DNA from: an uncultured Bacteroidia bacterium | Lineage (GTDB): Bacteria; Bacteroidota; Bacteroidia; Bacteroidales; UBA932 | Length of the DNA stretch: 64,000 nt | Direction of reading: 5' to 3' | Assembly (NCBI GenBank): GCA_902784435.1 | Contig: CACZUR010000008.1 | Span: forward strand, 1-64,000 | Shown: positions 51,701-57,572 of the stretch, piece after piece | Layout: each line of letters begins with the position of its first letter | How positions within the stretch are numbered: the stretch's first letter is position 1 | The notes under the pieces: generated by a model | What the model was told of the DNA's origin: nothing | What the model saw: only the letters and a program-made list of their open reading frames with translations | The model's database searches: none | Position numbers and translations under genes: made by a program

Positions 51701-52176
51701 CCGCAGCTTTCGCTACGCTGGAGCAGCCCATCATCGCTCAGATTCAGAAGGCGGAAACGGCCTCTGAGCCCTATACATTGGCCCTTCCGGGCGGGGATGT
51801 AGTCCTGAATCCCGGAGACTATGCCATCTCTTCCGAGGACGTTCCCGGCTGGCAGGTGGCCTCCGAAGGCTCTCTCACGGTGGCGCTGGATATAGAGGTT
51901 ACCCCGGAACTTCGCCGCGAAGGCCTGTCCCGCGAACTGGTGAACCGCATCCAGAACCTCCGCAAGAGTTCCGGCTTCGAGGTCACGGACCGCATCCACA
52001 CGATGGTTTACGCCTCCGACCCGGAGCTCTCCGACGCCCTTTCGGTGTATGCCGACTATGTAAAAGCACAGACCCTGTCCCTCAGTATCGGCCTGGAGCC
52101 GCTGGAGAGCGCTCCCGCCGATGCCGCAGAAGTGGAGTGGACACAAGATACCATCAAAATTAGTGTTAAACGATAA
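48706..52176 (+). CDS. ileS: Isoleucyl-tRNA synthetase with an in-frame palindromic insert
   Basis: Charges tRNA-Ile, 1156 residues, of the long class without the C-terminal zinc finger of E. coli IleRS. The HIGH-type motif is GIHH at 55-58, the editing domain is about 200-420, and KMSKR is at 688-692. Between the catalytic core and the anticodon-binding domain, residues about 762-785 form a low-complexity Ala/Lys/Pro/Gly linker encoded by a perfect 19-bp inverted repeat with a 32-base loop. The frame stays open through it. The gene has its own promoter; the DksA-like gene follows 21 bases later. Confidence 0.96.
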   Translation: MTFKEYKGLDLTKTGNEVLERWKSGHAFEHSLELRSGAPSFIFFEGPPSANGMPGIHHVMARSIKDAICRYKTQTGFQVARRAGWDTHGLPVELGVEKKLGITKADIGTKVSVEDYNATCRKEVMKYTREWVSLTERIGYWVDMEDPYITYDNRYIETLWYLLKKIYDKGLLYKGYTIQPYSPTDGTGLSSHELNQPGCYKDVSDTTATVQFEIIKDGASQPLYGTEAFPAYFLAWTTTPWTLPSNTALCVGPDIEYIRVLSFNPYSGEPAVYVLAKELLGAWFNPKGEGVPLESYKPGDKVVPYKVLDGSWKGSELVGIRYHQLIPWFKPDGDAFRVIAGDYVTTSDGTGIVHIAPTFGADDKRVAAAAGIGAIMPLDKDGNPQAQVDRQGRFMRLEDMDPAYAATVDASYKEYSGRYVKAGYKEYFEHTPEEGTLDIDLCVMMKADGRAFKVQKHVHSYPHSWRTDLPVLYYPLDSWFIKASAVKDQMVALNKTITWKPASTGTGRFGQWLENIQDWNLSRSRYWGTPLPIWRTEDGKEEKCIGSVKELYEEIEKAVAAGIMASNPLKDKGFDPSDMSLDNYNRIDLHRPYVDGIFLVSASGKKMTRETDLIDVWFDSGAMPYAQEGLRNLSSEAFGATADFIAEGVDQTRGWFYTLHAIHTMISGTPAFKRVISNGLVLDKNGNKMSKRLGNAVDPFWALDTYGADALRWYMLTNAEPWDNLKFDEKGVDEVRRKFFGTLYNTYAFFARYANIDGWAFSAAGDAPSVAKKKADAPSGASPAATELDKWIISRMNTVVRDVRAAYEDYDVKTAGRILEAFVCDDVSNWYVRLNRARYWAGEMTADKQAAYSTLYQVLKTVAVLAAPIAPFYMDQLYQDLGGEEASVHFTLMPSPEESVIDAALEERMALAQQATSMILALRKKVNIPVRQPLQKVIIPVISEKLRAHLDAVKGIILGEVNVKEMEFIADATSFMTLRIKPNFKVLGKTYGARMKEIAAAFATLEQPIIAQIQKAETASEPYTLALPGGDVVLNPGDYAISSEDVPGWQVASEGSLTVALDIEVTPELRREGLSRELVNRIQNLRKSSGFEVTDRIHTMVYASDPELSDALSVYADYVKAQTLSLSIGLEPLESAPADAAEVEWTQDTIKISVKR
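50991..51060. repeat. Perfect 19-bp inverted repeat inside ileS (70 bp overall)
   Basis: Left arm CGCCGCAGGAGATGCACCC (50991-51009) and right arm 51042-51060 are exact reverse complements, separated by 32 bases. The whole element adds about 24 codons in frame at an inter-domain position of IleRS. Such a long perfect repeat is not expected by chance in coding DNA and resembles the palindromic elements that insert in frame in Rickettsia genes. Confidence 0.85.
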
Positions 52177-52197
52177 CCAACTAACCCGATAATCAAT

Positions 52198-52599
52198 ATG
52201 GAAGTGAACAACAAGACCCGTTATTCCGACGAAGAGCTCGAGGAATTCCGCGTTATCATCAATGAGATGCTGGAAAAGGCACGGGCAGAGTACAACACCC
52301 TGCGCGAGGCCATGACGCACGCCGGCGGTAACGACATCCTGGACACAGCCCCCACCTTCAAGACGGTAGAGGATGACGGTGCTTTCCAGCTCTCCAAGGA
52401 GGAGGCCGGCACCCTTGCCCAGCGTCAGTACAAGTTCATCCAGAACCTGGAGGCCGCCCTCGTACGCATCGAGAACAAGACCTACGGTATCTGCCGCGTA
52501 ACCGGCAAGCTCATCCCCAAGGAGCGCCTGCGCCTGGTTCCGCACGCTACCACCACCGTGGAAGGGAAAGCCATCCTGGAAAAGACGGGCCGCAAATAG
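52198..52599 (+). CDS. DksA/TraR-family regulator with degraded zinc site
   Basis: Protein of 133 residues with the DksA layout: two long helices (about 10-45 and 65-95) and a short C-terminal module. Only one zinc cysteine remains (C99 in YGICRVTGK). The other three positions read T102, T120 and G123 by alignment to the CxxC-x17-CxxC pattern. The fold may hold without zinc, as in other Bacteroidota homologues. It probably binds RNA polymerase through the secondary channel. It lies 21 bases after ileS and 12 before lspA. Confidence 0.9.
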   Translation: MEVNNKTRYSDEELEEFRVIINEMLEKARAEYNTLREAMTHAGGNDILDTAPTFKTVEDDGAFQLSKEEAGTLAQRQYKFIQNLEAALVRIENKTYGICRVTGKLIPKERLRLVPHATTTVEGKAILEKTGRK

Positions 52600-52611
52600 T
52601 CTGTCTTTCCC

Positions 52612-53235
52612 ATGGTTATGAAGAACAGAGGCAGGGTTCTTCTCCTTCTGGGGATCCTTTTGGTCGTGATTGACCAGGCTGTGAAAGTCCTGGTCAAGAC
52701 CAACATGCACCTCGGGGAAAGCATTCCCGTCCTGGGCAATTGGTTCCAGCTGCTGTTCGTGGAGAACAAGGGAATGGCTTTCGGAATGGCCTTCGGCGGG
52801 GTGGTGGGGAAGTATCTCCTCACGCTTTTCCGTATGGTGCTTTTCGGGGTGCTGTGCTGGTGGATTTCCAAGCTCCTGAAGCGGGGAAACGGAGCCAAGG
52901 CCTCGGAAAGTCCGGTTCCCATGGGCGTCCTGGTGGGGCTCACCCTCATCACGGCCGGTGCCCTGGGCAATATCATTGACTGCCTGTGCTACGGCCTCAT
53001 TTTTTCCGAATCCACCTACCAGACGGTAGCCACGCTGGGCTCCTATGCTCCCTTCATGCAGGGCAAGGTGGTGGACATGTTCTACTTCCCGCTCTGGACC
53101 TGGCCGGACTGGGTCCCCTGGCTGGGCGGTCACATCTTTTTTGAACCCGTGTTCAATTTTGCCGACAGCTGCGTAACGGTCGGCGCCATCTACCTCATTC
53201 TGTTCCACTGGAAGTTCTTTGCCAAGGAAGGATAA
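52612..53235 (+). CDS. lspA: Lipoprotein signal peptidase (signal peptidase II)
   Basis: Inner-membrane aspartyl protease that removes signal peptides from prolipoproteins, 207 residues with four main membrane helices. The active-site aspartates fit D123 in GNIIDCL and D185 in FNFADSC. The stretch between them is much longer than in E. coli (with GKVVDMFYFP in it), which I recall as usual for Bacteroidota. The start may be the first ATG or the one two codons later (52618). It follows the DksA-like gene closely. Confidence 0.95.
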   Translation: MVMKNRGRVLLLLGILLVVIDQAVKVLVKTNMHLGESIPVLGNWFQLLFVENKGMAFGMAFGGVVGKYLLTLFRMVLFGVLCWWISKLLKRGNGAKASESPVPMGVLVGLTLITAGALGNIIDCLCYGLIFSESTYQTVATLGSYAPFMQGKVVDMFYFPLWTWPDWVPWLGGHIFFEPVFNFADSCVTVGAIYLILFHWKFFAKEG

Positions 53236-53262
53236 GCGCATTCACACAAAACACTAACTAAT

Positions 53263-53718
53263 ATGGTAAACATCAGCGAATACATCCAGAAGGCTGTTGG
53301 AGCAGCCGCTGGAAATGTGAACATCCCCTCCAATGTCAAGGACCAGGTCCTGGGCGGTCTCTCGGATTCCATTCTGGGCTCTCTGACGAAGACGGCAGCG
53401 CAGGCCGGCGGCCTGGACCAGATCAAGGATCTGCTCACTGGCAAGGCGGATGCCGCCAAGAGCGACATCACGGCCCTGGCTGGAGACCTGTTCAACAAAA
53501 ACGTATTGGGTAAGCTCAATCTGGGCAGCCTGGCACCGGCTCTCACCGGTCTTATTCCCGGTATCATCGGCAAGCTTTCCGGCTTCATCAAAGACCAGGA
53601 CGGCGACGGTGACGTGGACATCAACGACATCCTGCTCTCGCTCAAGGGTGGTTCCGGCAGCGGCCTTCTGGGCGCCGCTATGGGCATGCTGGGCGGTCTG
53701 CTGGGTAAAAAGAAGTAG
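53263..53718 (+). CDS. Alanine/glycine-rich protein with an EF-hand-type loop
   Basis: Unrecognised 151-residue protein with no signal peptide. The N-terminal half is amphipathic-helical (SEYIQKAVGAAAGNVN, KDQVLGGLSDSILGSL). A calcium-binding loop follows, D111-Q-D-G-D-G-D-V-D-I-N-D122, with acidic residues at positions 1, 3, 5, 7, 9 and 12 as in EF-hands and dockerin repeats. The C-terminus is very Gly/Leu-rich (LLGAAMGMLGGLLGKKK). A single EF-hand loop in a small cytoplasmic protein could pair by dimerisation. It lies 27 bases after lspA and 9 before the phosphatase gene. Confidence 0.7.
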   Translation: MVNISEYIQKAVGAAAGNVNIPSNVKDQVLGGLSDSILGSLTKTAAQAGGLDQIKDLLTGKADAAKSDITALAGDLFNKNVLGKLNLGSLAPALTGLIPGIIGKLSGFIKDQDGDGDVDINDILLSLKGGSGSGLLGAAMGMLGGLLGKKK

Positions 53719-53727
53719 TTTCGCCGG

Positions 53728-54183
53728 ATGCTGCGCGTCTTGTTTGTCTGCCACGGCAACATCTGCCGCAGTCCCATGGCCGAATTCATCCTCAAGGCTC
53801 TTGTGAAAGCCAAGGGCCTTGAGGATTTGTTTTACATAGAATCGGCTGCCGTTTCAACGGATGAGATCGGCCATCCCATCTATCCGCCCGCCAAACGCTG
53901 CCTGAGCCAGCACGGCGTGTGGTTCAGCCCGGAAAAGCGTGCCCGGCAGGTTTCCCGGGCGGACTATGACCGTTTCGACCGCATCATCTGCATGGACGCC
54001 TCCAACCTGCGGCTCATCCGGCGCATCATCCCCGCCGACCCTGCCGGCAAAATCCACCTCATGATGTCCTACACGGGCGTGGGCCGCGATGTGGCCGACC
54101 CTTGGTACACCGGCGACTTCGAAGAGACCTTCCAGGATCTGCTCTCCGGCTGCGAGGCCATGCTGGCGGGGGGCACATGCTAA
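53728..54183 (+). CDS. Low-molecular-weight protein-tyrosine-phosphatase
   Basis: Phosphatase of 151 residues with the active-site loop CHGNICRS (C8, R14) and the general-acid motif DPWYTG near 122-127. In other bacteria these enzymes act on tyrosine kinases of polysaccharide export or on free phosphotyrosine proteins; no kinase is nearby. Its end overlaps the convergent nitroreductase gene by four bases. Confidence 0.95.
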   Translation: MLRVLFVCHGNICRSPMAEFILKALVKAKGLEDLFYIESAAVSTDEIGHPIYPPAKRCLSQHGVWFSPEKRARQVSRADYDRFDRIICMDASNLRLIRRIIPADPAGKIHLMMSYTGVGRDVADPWYTGDFEETFQDLLSGCEAMLAGGTC

Positions 54184-54794
54184 AAATAGAACTTCACTAC
54201 TTCGTCCAGCGGCCGGTGTGCCGGCGTTTTGGGCTCCTGTGCCCGGTATCCCAGGGCGATGACCGCCAGGATGGTTTCATTTTCGGGAATTTCGAAAAGG
54301 GTGCGGAGGGCATCGGCATTTCGCATGCCCATGATTAAAGTGTCAAAGCCCATCGCCCGCGCTTTCAGGATAAAATAGGCATTGCTCAGGCCGTTGTCAT
54401 AGGCGCCCCAGAGGTCTCCGGTGGCATCTACGGGCTGGCCGCGGAAAAATCCGGATTTGCCGGTCTCGAAGGTGGATACAACCAGGACGGGTGCGTTGAT
54501 CACGCGCTCTTTGTTACCGCCGATGAGTTCCAGCACGGCTTCCCTTTTTTCGTGGCCGATGGCTACGTAGTACTTGCTGGGCTGCTGATTGGCCCAGGAA
54601 GGGGCATTCTGGGTTGCGGTAAGCAGCTCCCGGATTTCGGCCTCGGAGATGGTTTTTCCGGCCTCGTAGGCGCGGATGCTCCGCCGGCTGGCGAAAACGT
54701 CGTCAAGGCTTTGCGTGGCAGTCTGGTTTTGTGCGCAGCCGGACAGGAGGAGACCGGTAAGGGCCGCGAAGATGGGAAGAATGTGCTTTTTCAT
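54180..54794 (-). CDS. Nitroreductase-family lipoprotein
   Basis: FMN-dependent nitroreductase-like protein of 204 residues, unusual in carrying a lipoprotein signal (lipobox LSGC, C20). The FMN-binding start SRRSIRAYEAGK (about 37-48), the APSWANQQPSKYYV segment and the YFILKARAMGFDT helix match the family. Its physiological substrate is unknown, and an envelope-attached flavoenzyme suggests redox work outside the cytoplasm. The upstream region contains one copy of the 92-bp palindromic element beginning 26 bases before the start; no promoter box was found between. Confidence 0.85.
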   Translation of the reverse strand: MKKHILPIFAALTGLLLSGCAQNQTATQSLDDVFASRRSIRAYEAGKTISEAEIRELLTATQNAPSWANQQPSKYYVAIGHEKREAVLELIGGNKERVINAPVLVVSTFETGKSGFFRGQPVDATGDLWGAYDNGLSNAYFILKARAMGFDTLIMGMRNADALRTLFEIPENETILAVIALGYRAQEPKTPAHRPLDEVVKFYF

Positions 54795-54820
54795 AAAATG
54801 AGAGGGTTAATGTTTCATTT

Positions 54821-54912
54821 GGTGCGGGAGGTGTCCCAAATAGAGGGGGACCACCCGCATTTTTGGCGTTTTTTGCAGGTAGTGTCCGTAAAATCGGGAC
54901 ACCTCCTGCACC
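54821..54912. repeat. 92-bp palindromic element, copy A
   Basis: Ends form a 17-base near-perfect terminal inverted repeat: GGTGCGGGAGGTGTCCC at 54821-54837 against 54896-54912, 16 of 17 paired. Inside, two hairpins can fold, 54823-54859 and 54874-54910, separated by a T-rich spacer. It is about 86% identical to copy B at 55979-56070, same length and orientation. It lies between the nitroreductase start and the psuG 3' end. No transposase or target-site duplication is seen, so it is like a REP/BIME or MITE element. Confidence 0.85.
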
Positions 54913-54932
54913 GAGCGCTCTTCGGCCGCGAC

Positions 54933-54980
54933 AACAACGAGGCATACGGCTGCAGCAACGACGAGGCATACGGCTGCGGC
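54933..54980. repeat. Two tandem 24-bp repeats
   Basis: Two units (54933-54956 and 54957-54980) match at 22 of 24 bases, with core GAGGCATACGGCTGC, between element copy A and the psuG stop. Noncoding as far as I can see; it could be a slippage-prone tract or a remnant. Confidence 0.6.
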
Positions 54981-54984
54981 AACG

Positions 54985-55893
54985 TTACAGCAAGGCAGCG
55001 GTGCGGGCGGCCAGGCGGGCGTTGTTGAGGACCAGCTGGATATTGGAGGAGAGGGAATCGCCTCCGGTGATGTCTTTGATGCGGGCCAGCAGGAACGGGG
55101 TGGTGTCTTTCCCCTTGATGCCCTGCTCCCGGCATTCTTCCAGGGCCTGGCCGATGGCCGCGTTGATGCGTTCCGGATCCATGGAGTATTCCTCGGGGAT
55201 GGGGTTGGTGACCAGCATGCCGCCCTGAAGGCCCATCTCCAGTTTTGTACGGAAAGCCGCGGCCAGTTCTTCGGGCGTGTCCAGCCGATAGTCTACCTTA
55301 AAGCCGCTTTTACGGGTATAGAAGGCGGGCAGTTCCTCGGTTCCGTAGCCAATCACGGGAACGCCTTTGGTTTCCAGATACTCCAGCGTGAGTCCCAGGT
55401 CCAGGATGCTTTTGGCCCCGGCACAGATGACCATCACAGGCGTCATGGCCAGTTCTTCCAGGTCGGCCGATATATCCATGGTGGTTTCGGCCCCCCGGTG
55501 CACCCCGCCGATGCCGCCTGTGGCAAAAACGCTGATGCCGGCCATGTGGGCGATGATCATGGTTGTCGTTACCGTCGTTGCACCGTCGCTGCCGCGTGCT
55601 ACCAGTACCGGGAGGTCCCGGCGCGAGGCTTTGGCCACTTTGCGGCCTTTTCGGCCCAGATATTCAATTTCTTCCGGGGTGAGGCCCGCTTTCAGACGCC
55701 CGCCGATGACGGCGATGGTAGCAGGCGTGGCTCCGTTGTCGCGGATGGTCTGCTCCACCTTCAGGGCGGTCTGTACGTTTTGCGGATAAGGCATCCCATG
55801 CGAGATGATGGTCGATTCCAGCGCCACCACGGGCTTCCCTTGGGCAAGCGCTTCTGCCACCTCGGGCGACAGGTCCAGATACTTGTTCATCAT
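54985..55893 (-). CDS. psuG: Pseudouridine-5'-phosphate glycosidase
   Basis: Splits pseudouridine 5'-phosphate to uracil and ribose-5-phosphate (reversible), part of pseudouridine salvage. About 302 residues from ATG 55893, or 301 from the adjacent ATG 55890; both are 35-38 bases after a TATCTTTG box, and an earlier in-frame start would include the promoter. Family motifs are ALESTIISHGMPYPQN, GGIGGVHRGAETTMDISADL and GMLVTNPIPEE. The usual kinase partner PsuK is not adjacent. The gene is bracketed by two copies of a 92-bp repeat. Confidence 0.94.
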   Translation of the reverse strand: MMNKYLDLSPEVAEALAQGKPVVALESTIISHGMPYPQNVQTALKVEQTIRDNGATPATIAVIGGRLKAGLTPEEIEYLGRKGRKVAKASRRDLPVLVARGSDGATTVTTTMIIAHMAGISVFATGGIGGVHRGAETTMDISADLEELAMTPVMVICAGAKSILDLGLTLEYLETKGVPVIGYGTEELPAFYTRKSGFKVDYRLDTPEELAAAFRTKLEMGLQGGMLVTNPIPEEYSMDPERINAAIGQALEECREQGIKGKDTTPFLLARIKDITGGDSLSSNIQLVLNNARLAARTAALL

Positions 55894-55927
55894 GGTTTCG
55901 TTACGCACGGCGTTCGGTTTTCTCTGG

Positions 55928-55935
55928 CAAAGATA
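55928..55935 (-). promoter_or_regulatory. psuG promoter -7 box (TATCTTTG)
   Basis: Consensus box on the minus strand about 35 bases before psuG, located between the gene and element copy B. Confidence 0.65.
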
Positions 55936-55978
55936 GTAAAAGATTGGCAATCCCATATACGTGGATACTGCCACATTC

Positions 55979-56070
55979 GGTGCGGGAGGTGTCCGAAAAA
56001 AGGGGGGACCACCCGCATTTTGGGCTATTTTTGCAGGTGGTGTCCATAAAAGTGGGACACCTCCCGCACT
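55979..56070. repeat. 92-bp palindromic element, copy B
   Basis: Same length, orientation and terminal inverted repeats (55979-55995 with 56054-56070) as copy A, with about 13 differences in 92 bases. Most of these fall in the loops and spacer, so the paired arms are the conserved part. It sits in the 55894-56311 gap, which otherwise holds the psuG promoter, tRNA-Ser and two further promoter boxes. Left flanks (CATT then Y) and right flanks (GAG) are shared by both copies. Confidence 0.85.
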
Positions 56071-56139
56071 GAGGGCATTCTTTCAACGGCCCGGCCATCA
56101 AAAAAGCACCGCAGCGAACTGCGATGCCGTTTTCGTTTG

Positions 56140-56224
56140 CGGAGGCGGAGGGATTCGAACCCCCGGAACCTTTCAGTTCAACAGTTTTCAAGACTGCCGC
56201 CATCGACCACTCGGCCACACCTCC
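56140..56224 (-). tRNA. tRNA-Ser (anticodon TGA)
   Basis: On the minus strand: acceptor stem GGAGGTG with CGCCTCC, the class II long variable arm, anticodon loop CTTGAAA (anticodon TGA, codon UCA), and T-arm with GGTTCGAATCC. Discriminator G, CCA not encoded. A TATCTTTG box lies 10 bases upstream. Confidence 0.95.
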
Positions 56225-56234
56225 GAAAGGATTG

Positions 56235-56242
56235 CAAAGATA
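56235..56242 (-). promoter_or_regulatory. tRNA-Ser promoter -7 box (TATCTTTG)
   Basis: Consensus box on the minus strand, 10 bases before the mature tRNA 5' end. Confidence 0.7.
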
Positions 56243-56272
56243 GTGATTTTTTTGTGCGAACGGAAATTTTCG

Positions 56273-56303
56273 TTGGGAAATTCCCTTCTATGCATTATAT
56301 TTG
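56273..56303 (+). promoter_or_regulatory. Promoter (TTG, 20 bases, TATATTTG) for the receptor gene set
   Basis: TTG at 56273-56275 and TATATTTG at 56296-56303, eight bases before the ATG at 56312. Confidence 0.7.
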
Positions 56304-56311
56304 TGTGGGTT

Positions 56312-57532
56312 ATGCGTAAGTGGTTGGTTCTCATAGGGCTGTTTCTGGGTATGTGTCTGGCGCAGGCGCAGACAGACTCGTTGCGTCTGGGTTTTACCGT
56401 GCGCGGAAAGGTGCTGGACGGGGACACGGGGAAGCCCATGGAATCGGTGCATGTGAGCATCCCTGGCCGCACACAGGCTACGGTCACCAATGCGGACGGC
56501 GTATTTGTCCTCAAGAGCGAAAAAGAAATCCGGGAGGTGGTGTTTTCCTATCTGGGTTACCGGACGCGGCGGGTATCGGCCGACGGACCGCTCACCGTCC
56601 GGATGCGCCGGGAGAATCTTCAGCTGTCGGAAGCCTCCATCGTTACGGCCGATCCGGAAGTCCTGGTCCGGATGGCCCTGGACAAGGTGTGGGACAGCTA
56701 TTGCACCCAGCCGGAACTGCTGGAGTGCTTCTATCGGGAAACCCTCCAGAAGCGCAATCGTTACACCTATGTGGCCGAGGCCGTGGCCAGGCTGTACAAA
56801 AGCGCCTACGACGGCACGGTGTACCGCGATGCGGCGGCCCTGGAAAAGAGCCGTGTCCTGGTGAGCCAGCGCGTTTCCGACACCCTGAGCGTGAAAACCC
56901 AGGGCGGTCCCAACCAGGCCATCAGCCACGATATCCTCAAGAACAACGATATCCTCTTCAACAAGGAAGACCTTCCTCTTTACCGCTACGAGATGCAGCT
57001 TCCGGCCTATATCAACGACCGCCTGCAGTTCGTGGTCAAAATGACGCCGGCTGCCGTGGTAGATTATGCCCTGTATAATGTACAGCTGTACATAGACCGC
57101 GAAAATCTTACCTTCACGCGCATAGAGGCGTCGCTGGATATGAGTAATCAGGCCAAGGCCACCCGGATGCTTCTGGTCCGGAAGCCCCTGGGCCTGCGCT
57201 TCTTCCCCGAAGAGGCCACCATCGTTCTCAATTACAGGCAGTTGGAGGGAGGCCGATGCCGCCTGGAATATTTCCGCACCACCATGCGCTTCGCCTGCGA
57301 CTGGCGCAAGCGCCTGTTCAAGACCCGCTATACGGCGGTGAACGAGCTCGTGATCACGGACGTCCGTCCGGAGGCCACGCCCATCTCCCGGGCCGACCGC
57401 TTCAAGCTTCGTGAATTCCTGCCGGACAAGGCGCCGGAGTTCTACGACCCGGACTTCTGGAAGGACTACAACATCATTGAGCCCTCGGAGAGTCTGGAAC
57501 ACGCCATCGGCCGGCTCAAACGCGGAAAATAG
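56312..57532 (+). CDS. Secreted protein with carboxypeptidase-regulatory-like domain
   Basis: Protein of 406 residues with a signal peptide (MRKWLVLIGLFLGMCLAQAQ). Residues about 28-112 form a CarboxypepD_reg-like beta-sandwich (GKVLDGDTGKPMESVHVSIP, then SYLGYRTRRVS). The rest (about 120-400) resembles the long C-terminal region of DUF5686/CarboxypepD-reg proteins of Bacteroidota but lacks a full barrel. The function is unknown. It precedes a TonB-receptor-like gene lacking this N-terminal domain and a DUF4249 gene, so the three may make one envelope complex, though a separate promoter precedes the second gene. Confidence 0.8.
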   Translation: MRKWLVLIGLFLGMCLAQAQTDSLRLGFTVRGKVLDGDTGKPMESVHVSIPGRTQATVTNADGVFVLKSEKEIREVVFSYLGYRTRRVSADGPLTVRMRRENLQLSEASIVTADPEVLVRMALDKVWDSYCTQPELLECFYRETLQKRNRYTYVAEAVARLYKSAYDGTVYRDAAALEKSRVLVSQRVSDTLSVKTQGGPNQAISHDILKNNDILFNKEDLPLYRYEMQLPAYINDRLQFVVKMTPAAVVDYALYNVQLYIDRENLTFTRIEASLDMSNQAKATRMLLVRKPLGLRFFPEEATIVLNYRQLEGGRCRLEYFRTTMRFACDWRKRLFKTRYTAVNELVITDVRPEATPISRADRFKLREFLPDKAPEFYDPDFWKDYNIIEPSESLEHAIGRLKRGK

Positions 57533-57563
57533 TTGCACAGGCCCGGGAAAAGCCGTACCTTTG
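57533..57563 (+). promoter_or_regulatory. Promoter (TTG, 20 bases, TACCTTTG) for the receptor gene
   Basis: TTG at 57533-57535 and TACCTTTG at 57556-57563, nine bases before the ATG at 57573. Confidence 0.7.
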
Positions 57564-57572
57564 TAGCCCTTT

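Noticed and set aside
54703..55135. Small open frames across the 92-bp element copies
   Set aside because: They arise because the repeat is stop-poor in some frames. The two copies are not conserved at the protein level and differ in frame context.
55894..55974. Longer psuG start at 55974
   Set aside because: The extension covers the TATCTTTG promoter box and has no similarity to the PsuG N-terminus.
54821..56070. CRISPR array
   Set aside because: Only two copies about 1.1 kb apart with a gene between them, no regular spacers and no cas genes.
54821..56070. Composite transposon carrying psuG
   Set aside because: No transposase, the repeats are only 92 bp, and no target-site duplication was seen. 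Kept only as a recombination hypothesis.
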